Below, in pieces: positions 45,008-53,234 of a stretch of 53,535 nt of DNA (position 1 is its first letter; the number at the start of each line of letters is the position of its first letter). The stretch is from positions 1-53,535 of the forward strand of contig NZ_VSMC01000023.1 in assembly GCF_008728965.1 (NCBI RefSeq), read 5' to 3'. The notes under the pieces are model-generated. The model did not search any database and was not told where the DNA came from. It saw only the letters and a program-made list of their open reading frames with translations. Source of the stretch: Heminiphilus faecis (GTDB taxonomy: Bacteria; Bacteroidota; Bacteroidia; Bacteroidales; Muribaculaceae). The position numbers and the translations under genes are program-made.

Positions 45008-46411
45008 TTATAGCTTGAATCCTCTACTTTTTCTTGGCTCTTCCGCTGATTGTCGTAAACCTTGCCGGAGTTTCTCCCATTGCTCTTTGAACCATTCGCC
45101 TATCGGTTGCCTGTTTATTGTAAGCACCAATTTATTATTATCAACCGAACTTTTCTCAATCTTGAAAATATCGTTCTTTATGTCAAACTTTCGTCTATGC
45201 TCTTCGGAATAGATTTTCCCATTGCATCTGATTGCTTCTTTTTTTGTCAAAAGATTGTTTACCATATCTTTGGTAAATCCGATGGCATAGCAGAATTTTT
45301 CCATTCTAAACATCTCTTTGAGTAAAGGGAACCAGTTGAACGCTTTTTCAAGAATGGTGTTCAATCGTGATATTTCCTTGTCTTTGATTTCAAGCTCTTG
45401 ATTATGTATTCCTTGTAGGTTACGAATCTGCTTGCCGTGCTGTTCCTGCATTTGTTGCATCTTGGCTTTTAATTCATCAATACCCTTGTCACGCTTGGCA
45501 ATTTCATGACGTAAATTCTCATTGGTTTGTTCCAAATCTTTCAATTTTCCGCTTCCGAAAAGAGAACCGACACCGCTTGCTATGGCTGTGGCTGCATCGG
45601 TAGCTGCGCTTTTGAGTTTGTCGGTGCGTATTTCCGATTTTACCTGTTTGAGTTCTTGCTCAGCAAGAGTTACCTGCTGCTTCTTGTGCCTTTGTGTTTC
45701 CTCTATACGTTGCAGTTCGGCTTTCTGTTTCTTTATGATGAAATCGTTACGTTCCAGATGTTCCTTGCCTGTTTCGGTTTTAGATTGTCCTCGTTCCATC
45801 AGGAGAATGTCAGAAGCCAAACTTTGCATTTCGGTCATATCCTCGTCATTGAGTTTACAGCTTTTTCCTGTATCGTGGTTCATCCAATCGAAAACGATAT
45901 GAGCGTGATAATTCGGCTTGAACCACTTTCCATCAATTTGGAAACTCTCTCTGTCTTCAGCTTCGGGTTGTCCGCTCAGCCAATGTCCTTCATCTTTGTG
46001 CAGGAAGATTTGCAGCGGAGTAATACCCCAGCGTTGTTTGCACTCCTCGCCAAATTTATGCACATCTGCCAATGTGGTGTCCGCTCTGATGAGCAACACC
46101 CCCTCACGGATAGGTGAACACCCTGCCACCTTGATGATTTTTCCGTTCTTGCCTTTGCGTTCACGTTCTTTCTCCTGCATGGCACGTCCGGTCTTTTCCT
46201 TGACCATCCGTTTGATGTTGTCGTAATGTGTCCGCAATTCGGTAGTGCCGAAGTTAGGATTTACCCACTGCTCGTTATCGGTGGAAAGTTTGGAAACGAC
46301 ATAGATTCTGGACTCTCCGATGTTGCGTATGTACTCGGCAGTCCTTCGGTTGTGTGCCTCGCTCGATGCGATGTTGCAAGGCTTGATATGTATGCTTGAT
46401 TTTGTTGCCAT
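45008..46411 (-). CDS. MobV-type relaxase
   Basis: Relaxases nick the transferred strand at oriT. The 467-residue protein has the Pre/MobV family features: an N-terminal domain (ICNIASSEAHN-like, with SRIYVV), an acidic segment (LFLHKDEGHWLSG-like: LQIFLHKDEGHWLSG) and the metal site NYHAHIVFDWMN (HxH). From about residue 215 a long coiled coil (KKQKAELQRIEETQRHKKQQ, ENLRHEIAKRDKGIDELKA) follows, with a small basic C-terminal part. It ends about 30 bases from the start of the oriT-like hairpin region upstream. Confidence 0.88.
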   Translation of the reverse strand: MATKSSIHIKPCNIASSEAHNRRTAEYIRNIGESRIYVVSKLSTDNEQWVNPNFGTTELRTHYDNIKRMVKEKTGRAMQEKERERKGKNGKIIKVAGCSPIREGVLLIRADTTLADVHKFGEECKQRWGITPLQIFLHKDEGHWLSGQPEAEDRESFQIDGKWFKPNYHAHIVFDWMNHDTGKSCKLNDEDMTEMQSLASDILLMERGQSKTETGKEHLERNDFIIKKQKAELQRIEETQRHKKQQVTLAEQELKQVKSEIRTDKLKSAATDAATAIASGVGSLFGSGKLKDLEQTNENLRHEIAKRDKGIDELKAKMQQMQEQHGKQIRNLQGIHNQELEIKDKEISRLNTILEKAFNWFPLLKEMFRMEKFCYAIGFTKDMVNNLLTKKEAIRCNGKIYSEEHRRKFDIKNDIFKIEKSSVDNNKLVLTINRQPIGEWFKEQWEKLRQGLRQSAEEPRKSRGFKL

Positions 46412-46440
46412 AGTTTTTTTGTTTACATTAGATTACTTTG

Positions 46441-46620
46441 TTCGCTTCCGCAGTGGGGTTCTTAGGGGTGCAACCCATAAGCGGTGATTGCAAAGAGAGG
46501 GTCACTCTTTGCTCGGGGTTCTCAGGGGTGAACGCCCTGAGTGGGTTATTAGGGCAAAGCCCTAATCCCCTCGGGAGAGCCCACAACTACGAAAGCGGAG
46601 CGTGTAGTTATAGTGGGCTA
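46441..46620. other. Candidate oriT, cluster of five hairpins
   Basis: The space between the relaxase and primase genes contains five successive inverted repeats: CTTA-GGG/CCC-TAAG (46461-46481), GCAAAGAG/CTCTTTGC (46490-46512), CTCAGGG/CCCTGAG (46521-46541), ATTAGGGC/GCCCTAAT (46548-46566) and AGCCCAC with ACTAC / GTAGT with GTGGGCT (46578-46619). It is much more GC-rich than its surroundings. The position upstream of the relaxase gene is where Bacteroides mobilizable elements carry oriT. The last hairpin overlaps the stop codon of the primase gene. Confidence 0.6.
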
Positions 46621-47574
46621 TAACCGAAAGCCGTTCTTCTTTTTCGGTGGCTGGGTGTGCGTCTCTCTTACGGACTGGACTTGCCTGTTTCTTTCAGCCT
46701 GTTTCTGTAAGTATTCGTTCAAGTCCTTGCATCCGCTGTAGGTTTGCGAAGCGTCACGGATGTATAAATCCCTGCCGTATTCCATACGAATTTGCCGGAG
46801 TGCTTCCATCCCTGCACGGTCATTGTCAAAGAAACAATGGATGCGCTCGTAGCTACCCAAAGGATAGAGAGCCTTGCTCACATTCGATACAGAGTTCAAT
46901 ACCATATAATCTTGTCTGTCCAGTTCGGGAAATTTTGGGCAATTTTCCAATCTCAAAGTAAGAAATGAAAGATAGTCCATAAATCCCTCGAACACATAAC
47001 ACGTTTCCCTCGCTTTTCCCGCCTGTCTGATGTGGGAGATTTCCTTAGGGGCAATACAGCCCTTGAAATAACGGTTGCGAATCTCATAGCCGCCCGATAT
47101 GTTTGGAAAGGCAATGGCGAAATACCGTTTGCTGTTGTTGGTGAAATGAGCTTCGCGGCATTCTCTTTTCGCCAGTTCCGTGTTTATTCCCCTTTCCTGC
47201 AAATATGAGAGTAGGGCAGGCGAAGAAAGCGGTACAATCTCCAGTTGTTGAAAACGTGGCTCGGAAGATGACTGCTTGCCAAAAGAGAAAGAAACAGGAC
47301 GGATATGTGGTGTCTGTTCCGCTATGCGTTCCAATATATAAGGTAGATGGTCGGTAGCATATAAGTGTGAAGCCAGTTCGATGATGCCGCCGCCTTTGCC
47401 GAGTGCAAAATCATACCATTGGTTGCGCTCGGTATTTACCTTGAACGAGGATTCAGTTTCTTCCCTTAACGGTGATTTATACCATAGGTTGATACCCTGT
47501 TGTTTGACGGGAGAATATCCCAAACTGTGAAGATAATCTGCTATCCTGATTTGCTTGGCTGTCTGTATATCCAT
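46618..47574 (-). CDS. Toprim primase of the element
   Basis: The 318-residue protein starts with a CHC2-zinc-finger-like domain (SLGYSPVKQQGINLWYKSPL, FKVNTERNQWYDFALGKGGG). In this protein the metal cysteines of that fold are absent (aromatic and other residues stand in their places), a common variant in Bacteroides elements. A Toprim domain follows, with the metal-site motifs VFEGFMDYLSF and CFFDNDRAG. It likely makes primers for replication of the element after transfer. Confidence 0.85.
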   Translation of the reverse strand: MDIQTAKQIRIADYLHSLGYSPVKQQGINLWYKSPLREETESSFKVNTERNQWYDFALGKGGGIIELASHLYATDHLPYILERIAEQTPHIRPVSFSFGKQSSSEPRFQQLEIVPLSSPALLSYLQERGINTELAKRECREAHFTNNSKRYFAIAFPNISGGYEIRNRYFKGCIAPKEISHIRQAGKARETCYVFEGFMDYLSFLTLRLENCPKFPELDRQDYMVLNSVSNVSKALYPLGSYERIHCFFDNDRAGMEALRQIRMEYGRDLYIRDASQTYSGCKDLNEYLQKQAERNRQVQSVRETHTQPPKKKNGFRL

Positions 47575-47654
47575 AAGATAATTGTTTGAGTAGTTGGTGA
47601 ATTAATTTATTTTTCTTTTCGCCCGTACCATTTTAAGAAGTACGGTCTGTATAA

Positions 47655-47773
47655 CCACTTCACTAAATTGTCGTATATATAGAGTACGGTAATAAAGTGA
47701 AGCGGTTTATCCATTCCTTGCATCACTTCGCTTTATCCTTAATATATAGACACACAGAATAAAGTGAAGCGAT
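47655..47773. repeat. Iteron-like repeats, candidate origin
   Basis: AATAAAGTGAAGCG occurs twice in the same orientation (47691-47704 and 47758-47771), and CACTTC(A/G)CT copies occur inverted at 47656-47664 and 47724-47732. The larger units TATATAGA...AATAAAGTGAAGCG (about 30 bases, 67 bases apart) make a duplicated block in which each copy can form an inverted pair. It lies in the 212-base gap between the RepA-like ATPase and the primase, a natural place for a replication origin or promoter with operator sites. Confidence 0.55.
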
Positions 47774-47786
47774 TACAAGCAACAGG

Positions 47787-48869
47787 CTAATAGTGGAAGT
47801 CGGGCATGAATGTGTATTTTCTGCCGTTCTCCTGCACTATCATCCGTTTGTTGCGAAGCATGGTGATGAGCGGTACCGCCTTTTGATGGTTCAGCTTTAC
47901 ACCTATTGACGTATAGCTTTTGATTAAAGCATCTTCCAGTTCCTTGTAACCGTATTCCTCTTTCAGCCCGAAAACGGCTTCCAATGCGATACGGTGCTGC
48001 TGTTCGGTGATATGTCTGTAAGGGTCGAACTTTTCCTCTTCCGGTCTTCCCGGTTTTTTCGCTTCGGGTTTGTAGCCCTCTATGAGTTCAGGCAGGGCAT
48101 TGTCATTGATGCGGAATGAAAAAGGCTCGAAATCCATTGCCCGGATGTGCATGGCTGAAACATTGCTTATATCTCCGTTGCTTTTGTCCTTTTCCACCAG
48201 CAATACGGTTTCCGCCTTATTGTTCAACTCCGTGCCGATATGCCCTCTCGCATTCTCATCCCCTTTGTTCTGGTGCAGTATCGTATGGATATGTATCTGC
48301 CTGTCGTCCGTCCACTGCATCAGTTTGGATATGATGCGTGTGGATTCGCCGGGGCTGTTGATATCATATACCATGTCACGGATACCATCTATGATTACAA
48401 GCCCAATGTCGGGCGTATTATAGATAGCCTGTTCGACAATCTTTATACGCTGCTCAGGTGTGTATTTTCTCAAAGCGAGAAATTCAAGGTTCTCATTGTC
48501 CCTGTCATCAGGCAAGCCTGCCATCCGTAAAATACGTTTCATGACTTTCAGGCAATGATAAGGACTTTGCTCCGTATCAACATAAAGCACTTTCCGCTTC
48601 CCGCCGGAGAGCTCCGCTACATACCGCAACACTGTGCCATTCTTCAATGCAGCGGCTACGATAGCCGAAACATTGAATGTCTTTTTACTTTTGGCTTTGC
48701 CGATGGATGCACTGAAATTGCCCAATGTCCCAATGACAGAACCATGTACTTTGAGGATTTCAGGTGCTTTCTCATAACTTTTCGACAGACTCAAACGTGA
48801 GGCTTGCCAAAGGATTACGGCTTCTTCTGCCGATATGTCCTTAAACTCTTTCATATAGTCCATAGCCAT
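47787..48869 (-). CDS. RepA-like RecA-fold ATPase
   Basis: The 360-residue protein resembles the RecA-like replication helicases/ATPases of mobilizable elements. The ATP site is around SIGKAKSKKTFNVSAIV (a variant of GxxxxGKT with Lys in place of the second Gly), the Walker B strand is IGLVIIDGIRDMVY, and sensor-like HTILHQNKG follows. The C-terminal 100 residues are a probable DNA-binding winged helix (KELEDALIKSYTSIGVKLNH). The start at the second ATG (MDYMKEF) is also possible. It is 8 bases from the DUF3853 gene. Confidence 0.75.
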   Translation of the reverse strand: MAMDYMKEFKDISAEEAVILWQASRLSLSKSYEKAPEILKVHGSVIGTLGNFSASIGKAKSKKTFNVSAIVAAALKNGTVLRYVAELSGGKRKVLYVDTEQSPYHCLKVMKRILRMAGLPDDRDNENLEFLALRKYTPEQRIKIVEQAIYNTPDIGLVIIDGIRDMVYDINSPGESTRIISKLMQWTDDRQIHIHTILHQNKGDENARGHIGTELNNKAETVLLVEKDKSNGDISNVSAMHIRAMDFEPFSFRINDNALPELIEGYKPEAKKPGRPEEEKFDPYRHITEQQHRIALEAVFGLKEEYGYKELEDALIKSYTSIGVKLNHQKAVPLITMLRNKRMIVQENGRKYTFMPDFHY

Positions 48870-48877
48870 TCCTCCCG

Positions 48878-49186
48878 TTATTTCCGTCCTCCGGTTTTCT
48901 TTCCTGCCAGTTCAAGGGCAAGCTCCACATCCACGATAATCTTGCGTCCTATCTGGGTGATGGCTTTGTCAATCTTTCCGCTTTTCTTGATGCGGTTGGC
49001 GGTGGGCAGGCTGCACCCGAACAGTTTGGCTATGCCCAGTATTCCGTACACATACTTTCTTTCTGTGTCCGTAACGGGTCGTGGTTGCACTTCCGTTTGA
49101 CCGGAAGCGTGCTTGCTCAGGAATATGAACTCTTCGCCTGTCATCTGCCAGACGGGTTTTAATAATAACTCTTGAAGATTTGTCAT
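48878..49186 (-). CDS. DUF3853 protein with helix-turn-helix
   Basis: The 102-residue product begins TNLQELLLKPVWQMTGEEFI and has a helix-turn-helix-like part (YGILGIAKLFGCSLPTANRI) followed by KKSGKIDKAITQIGRKIIVD, which fits the excisionase-like DUF3853 family found in Bacteroides mobile elements. It may regulate replication or excision. It heads a run with the ATPase. Confidence 0.75.
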   Translation of the reverse strand: MTNLQELLLKPVWQMTGEEFIFLSKHASGQTEVQPRPVTDTERKYVYGILGIAKLFGCSLPTANRIKKSGKIDKAITQIGRKIIVDVELALELAGKKTGGRK

Positions 49187-49255
49187 AGTTCAATCTATTT
49201 AGCCGTTAAACAATCAGCCCTGCGCACTGGCTGTTATCTCTGTTCTCGAACGATG

Positions 49256-49263
49256 CAAAATTA
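49256..49263 (-). promoter_or_regulatory. -7 box of the DUF3853-ATPase run
   Basis: TAATTTTG on the minus strand fits TAnnTTTG; no clear -33 element is seen. It lies about 70 bases before the DUF3853 start codon. Confidence 0.4.
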
Positions 49264-49342
49264 GATAGGGGAGTGAGTGGAAAGGATGTGGTTGGTATAA
49301 ATGGAATATTTTATTATTTCTCTGAATATCAGATAATAAAAA

Positions 49343-49370
49343 TACCACTCAAAAATTAATTTGAGTGGTA
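49343..49370 (-). terminator. Terminator of the 49410 gene
   Basis: ACCACTCAAA (49344-49353) and TTTGAGTGGT (49360-49369) form a perfect 10-base stem. On the minus strand it is followed by ATTTTTATTAT. It lies 40 bases after the stop codon of the gene at 49410. Confidence 0.75.
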
Positions 49371-49409
49371 AAAGTGGTAATTTCGTAAAATATCAGGGTG
49401 TATCACGGA

Positions 49410-50435
49410 TTATCGGAATATTGCGTCCATTTCTTTGGCGAACTTCTGGTTACTGTCACTTGGAAAATCCGACACCGGTTCCTTGTACTTTGACTTGTAG
49501 TAGTTCTCGTCAATATCCAACTGTTTCAGGATTATATTCTTCCATTTATCCCTGTCTTGTTTGGGCAGTCTTTCACTCATCAGGAATATCAGGTAACACA
49601 CCCGTATTTTTTCTCGTGCCTTGATTTTTAATTCCTTTTTACAGGAGTAGAGGTTCATGTTGGCATAAAAGTCCTGCGTTGCAATATCTTCAAACTGTTC
49701 CCCCACACAGACTTTATGAATAAGCGAAAGTAATTCTGCATCGAAATATTCGGGTTGCTCCTTTAGCGCATCCTGCTGTTTCTCTTGCTTGCTCGTTTCA
49801 TCCGGCTTGTCTTTTGCTACGGGAATATATTTTGCCAATATTTCCATAAAATGAAAACTCAGTTTATAAATATCTCCGCAACAGTTCTCTATATATTGGA
49901 AAGCTTCTTTTCTTGCCTGCCTTTCCAATTCATAAAGCCTGTCCAGTTCTTCTTTTTCCTTCTCATATTCAGCCTTGCAGCGTTCATACTCCTTTTCGGC
50001 TTGTTTTTCTTCTGCTGCCGTATGTACCCTGTAGCCAATGGAATCATACCTGTTGTATGCTTCATTCAAAGGCTTGCTTAATTTTTGTGTAACCTCCAGT
50101 TGCGCCTTTATATCAATATCATGTCTGCCTGCGAAGTTGTAGCATACACGAGAAATTACCTCGTTATCAAACAATGGATGTTTTTCGTAAATCAGTATGT
50201 TTTTCTCTATCTCGGTTCTCAGGCTGTTGAGAACCAGAGTATATTGTTCCTTCGGTTTGTCAAGCACCAGTTCAAGGATGGCGGCTTCAAAAGCTTTTGT
50301 GTCATTGTATTGCTTGTAGAAGTCCGTGATGAATTTCTGCCTGTCAAAAGAGAAAGTATGGCTGATTAAAAAGTCGTTGTATATCCGATTGAGTTCGCCA
50401 TATTGGGGAATCATGATCTGTATTTCTCCTGCCAT
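49410..50435 (-). CDS. Conserved-looking protein of unknown function
   Basis: I do not recognise this 341-residue protein. It is soluble and charged, with a strong coiled coil at about residues 140-175 (EEKQAEKEYERCKAEYEKEK) and helical flanks. A cysteine pair (NCCGD) and a long C-terminal helical part (KELKIKAREKIRVCYLIFLM) are visible. It follows the DUF1016-type nuclease gene by 11 bases and shares its promoter and terminator, so the two probably work together or form a small module. A second ATG (MIPQYG) could be the start. Confidence 0.6.
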   Translation of the reverse strand: MAGEIQIMIPQYGELNRIYNDFLISHTFSFDRQKFITDFYKQYNDTKAFEAAILELVLDKPKEQYTLVLNSLRTEIEKNILIYEKHPLFDNEVISRVCYNFAGRHDIDIKAQLEVTQKLSKPLNEAYNRYDSIGYRVHTAAEEKQAEKEYERCKAEYEKEKEELDRLYELERQARKEAFQYIENCCGDIYKLSFHFMEILAKYIPVAKDKPDETSKQEKQQDALKEQPEYFDAELLSLIHKVCVGEQFEDIATQDFYANMNLYSCKKELKIKAREKIRVCYLIFLMSERLPKQDRDKWKNIILKQLDIDENYYKSKYKEPVSDFPSDSNQKFAKEMDAIFR

Positions 50436-50446
50436 ATACGCTTGGT

Positions 50447-51736
50447 TTACGGGTTCTTATCTTTATCAAGGAAGGAAGTCAGTTCTTCCTCCACTTCTTC
50501 TATACTTGGCAGAGCCGATTTTAAGTTTTCAGGTATAGCCTTGCTCAACTGGTAATCGCTGATGCCTATCGGCTGGTCGTAGCCTGTCAATGCGTATTGC
50601 GCTACAACTTCGTCTTTCCCCTTGCACAGCAACAATCCGATAGTCTTGTTGTCATTCTCTCCCCTCAGTTTGTCGTCCACCACATTGATGTAGAAGTTCA
50701 GTTGTCCTGCATACTCCGGTTTGAATGGGGTTGCTTTCAATTCCACTACGATGTATGCGTGCAGGGGGATTGAATACAGAATCAGGTCGGCAAAGAAATC
50801 GCTGTTGCCAATTTGAAAGTGTTTTTGTCGGGCAACGAAAGCAAAGCCATTTCCCATTTCCAACAAGTAACGGGTGACGTGCTTAACCAGTTGTTCTTCT
50901 ATGTCCCTTTCGTCTGCCTTTTCCTTCGTTCCAGCCAAGTCAAAGATGTATGGGTCTTTCAGAAGGTAATTGGCAAGGTCGCTTTGCGGTGCAGGAAGCG
51001 TGGCTGTGAAATTATTAACCTTGTTGTTGCTGATTTGTCTGCTATACAGATTGGTTTCAATTTGTATTTTAAGAACATTGCTGCTCCAGCCCATTTCTAC
51101 GGACTGTTTCATGTACCAATAGCTTACACCCAATGGAAGCGAACTGTTAAGCATAATCACATGGCTCGCCCAATTGGTTTTTGCAACAGGTGATGCCATA
51201 AATATGTTTTCTATATCCTTAATTTCCATACGGTAAATGTCGGATACGGTTTTGGCAACATTATGAATTTGTGCAAGAGGTTCTTGCGTGATTGTAATTT
51301 CCTTGTTACCAGTAGATTGAATTTGCGCAAGAGGCTCTTGCGTAAATTGCACATTGTTTAAGTAGCGTACTTCGTCTGCAATTTTCTCCACGCTTGGAGC
51401 TATCAGCTTTGCGTCCGTTTCAATGAAATTCTGTAATGTCCTTAAAGAATATGCCTTTGCAAACTGACACATATAGGTAAGGTTGCGTTCCGAATAGCCT
51501 TTCTTTTCAGGAAAATTCAGCCGGATAGCCTTTGCCAGCTGTTTGATGGTTTTGCTTCCCCATCCGTGCAATTGCTGATGATAGAGAATATAGTTGCCCA
51601 TTTTCCAGTAATGGAACAACATTTGCGCATTGGCTGCGGTAATCAGCCGGACTTGCGCCTGCTGTATTTCCGAACCGATCGCATTTATAAATGCGTCAAA
51701 GTTCGTCTTTTCTATGTTATGTCCGTTGTTAATCAT
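50447..51736 (-). CDS. DUF1016/YhcG-type PD-(D/E)XK nuclease
   Basis: The 429-residue protein has an N-terminal DUF1016 domain (QMLFHYWKMGNYILYHQQLH, LNFPEKKGYSERNLTYMCQF) and a C-terminal YhcG-type PD-(D/E)XK nuclease domain with the metal/catalytic residues in FFADLILYSIPLHAYIVVEL KATPFKPEYAGQLNFYI (Asp, then Glu-Leu-Lys). An internal octapeptide TQEPLAQI occurs twice, about 20 residues apart (residues about 131-160), a small duplication that most family members seem to lack. Family members occur in mobile elements and near restriction systems; action on foreign DNA is likely but unproven. Confidence 0.8.
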   Translation of the reverse strand: MINNGHNIEKTNFDAFINAIGSEIQQAQVRLITAANAQMLFHYWKMGNYILYHQQLHGWGSKTIKQLAKAIRLNFPEKKGYSERNLTYMCQFAKAYSLRTLQNFIETDAKLIAPSVEKIADEVRYLNNVQFTQEPLAQIQSTGNKEITITQEPLAQIHNVAKTVSDIYRMEIKDIENIFMASPVAKTNWASHVIMLNSSLPLGVSYWYMKQSVEMGWSSNVLKIQIETNLYSRQISNNKVNNFTATLPAPQSDLANYLLKDPYIFDLAGTKEKADERDIEEQLVKHVTRYLLEMGNGFAFVARQKHFQIGNSDFFADLILYSIPLHAYIVVELKATPFKPEYAGQLNFYINVVDDKLRGENDNKTIGLLLCKGKDEVVAQYALTGYDQPIGISDYQLSKAIPENLKSALPSIEEVEEELTSFLDKDKNP

Positions 51737-51756
51737 CTTATGATATTTTCAGAATA

Positions 51757-51788
51757 CAAATATACTTCAATGGTGGTAATCTATGAAA
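51757..51788 (-). promoter_or_regulatory. Promoter of the DUF1016 gene
   Basis: On the minus strand TTTC (51788-51785), a 20-base spacer and TATATTTG (51764-51757) fit the consensus with one mismatch. Transcription should begin near 51750, about 14 bases before the start codon. The gene pair thus has its own promoter, separate from the integrase. Confidence 0.6.
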
Positions 51789-51801
51789 CTAATTGATACT
51801 T

Positions 51802-53085
51802 TTATAGTTGATTAAACTTGTTCATGGCGTTTGCTCTAATGTCATCCGCTATGTCAATATAGGGCTTCATGGCTTTGTAATCACTGTGTCCAGTCCATTT
51901 CATAACCACCGGTGCCGGAATTCCGAGTGCCAACGCATTACAGATGAAAGTCTTTCTTCCGGCATGGGTGCTTAACAATGCGTATTTGGGTGTGACTTCA
52001 TCTATGCGCTCATTTCCCTTATAGTAGGTTTCCCGTACAGGTTCGTTGATTTCCGCCAGCTCACCCAGTTCTTTCAGATAATCGTTCATCTTCTGATTGC
52101 TGATGACGGGCAATGCCATATGGTTCTCAAAATGAACATCCTTGTATTTTTCAAGAATGGCTTTGCTGTGGTCGTTCAGTTCGATTATCAGGCTGTCCGC
52201 AGTCTTGACTGTGGTGACTTCAATGTGGTCGGGCTTAATATCACTTCTTTTAAGGTTACGAACATCCGAATATCGTAAACTCGTGAAGCAGCAGAACAGA
52301 AAGACATCCCTGACACGTTCCAAATACTGCTTGTCATGCGGTATCTGATAATCTTTCAGCTTGTTCAGTTCATCCCATGTCAGGAATATCACCTTTTTAG
52401 GGGTTGTTTTCAATTTGGGTTTGAATGCGTCGTATGCAATGTTCTGATGATGCCCTTTTTTGAAGCTCCAACGCAGGAACCATTTGAGAAATCCCATCTG
52501 TTTGCCGATGGTGCTGTTTCTCATGTCCTTTTTGTCACGCAAGAAATTGACATACTCATTTAGCCCGAATTCGTTGAAGTATTCAAAGGTTACATCCTCC
52601 TTGAACTCTTTGATGTGATTTCTCACCGCTGCAAATTTCTCGTATGTGGATGCCGTCCAATTATTCTGGTTGCCACACTCTTTTACAAACTCATCGAACA
52701 CTTCCCAAAAACTTATCTGCGCTTCTTCCGGCTGTTCTTCACTGCTGTCTTTCATCCGCAGATTGAATGCATCCTTTAGCTGTTGGGTGGTGGGCATGGT
52801 TTCCTGTACCTCAAACTCCTTGAACACGTTTTGCATTTCGGCATAGTATTTCAGCAAGTCCGCATTGATTTCGGATGCGCTTTGTTTCAGCTTGTTGGTG
52901 CAACCGTTCTTTACCCGTTGTTTGTCGGCATCCCATTTGGCTACGTCAATCCGGTAGCCTGTTGTAAACTCGATGCGTTGGCTTGCGTATATGACACGCA
53001 TACGGATAGGCACGTTCTCTACGATTGGCACACCGTTCTTCTTCCGGCTCTCCAATGCAAAAATGATGTTACGTTTGATATTCAT
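51802..53085 (-). CDS. Tyrosine recombinase (integrase)
   Basis: The 427-residue protein carries an N-terminal arm-binding part (VENVPIRMRVIYASQRIEFT, typical of Bacteroides integrases), a SAM-like core-binding domain, and the catalytic domain with Arg in CFTSLRYSDVRNL, HAGR (H-x-x-R), GHSD and the nucleophile Tyr in MKPYIDIADD. The start at 53085 (MNIKRNIIFALESRKKNG) is preferred over one 19 codons upstream. It catalyses insertion and excision at the tRNA-Ser end. Its promoter overlaps two candidate arm sites. Confidence 0.9.
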   Translation of the reverse strand: MNIKRNIIFALESRKKNGVPIVENVPIRMRVIYASQRIEFTTGYRIDVAKWDADKQRVKNGCTNKLKQSASEINADLLKYYAEMQNVFKEFEVQETMPTTQQLKDAFNLRMKDSSEEQPEEAQISFWEVFDEFVKECGNQNNWTASTYEKFAAVRNHIKEFKEDVTFEYFNEFGLNEYVNFLRDKKDMRNSTIGKQMGFLKWFLRWSFKKGHHQNIAYDAFKPKLKTTPKKVIFLTWDELNKLKDYQIPHDKQYLERVRDVFLFCCFTSLRYSDVRNLKRSDIKPDHIEVTTVKTADSLIIELNDHSKAILEKYKDVHFENHMALPVISNQKMNDYLKELGELAEINEPVRETYYKGNERIDEVTPKYALLSTHAGRKTFICNALALGIPAPVVMKWTGHSDYKAMKPYIDIADDIRANAMNKFNQL

Positions 53086-53106
53086 AATTAGGTGCGTTTG
53101 AAATTC

Positions 53107-53127
53107 TACACCCAAATATACACCCAA
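53107..53127. repeat. Tandem TACACCCAA arm-type sites
   Basis: TACACCCAA occurs at 53107-53115 and 53119-53127, 12 bases apart. The same word occurs at the other end at 41563-41571, with ACACCCAA at 41552-41559 (11 bases apart). These are good candidates for arm-type binding sites of the integrase. A second word, ATCAGTGATT, is also shared between the ends (41631-41640 and 53195-53204). Confidence 0.55.
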
Positions 53128-53143
53128 AAATTGAAATAGCAAA
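53113..53143 (-). promoter_or_regulatory. Integrase promoter
   Basis: On the minus strand TTTG (53143-53140), a 19-base spacer and TATATTTG (53120-53113) fit the Bacteroidetes consensus. The -7 box sits between and within the TACACCCAA repeats, so integrase binding could block its own transcription. Confidence 0.6.
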
Positions 53144-53234
53144 AGGTATTTAGAAAGATTTAGATTTACTCTGCATTGTAGATAATGTATGATTATCAGT
53201 GATTTGCAATTTTATGATATTTTCTGAAAGCGTA

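Noticed and set aside
47650-47780. CRISPR array
   Set aside because: Only two near-identical copies, with inverted companions, and no cas genes nearby; it fits iterons better.
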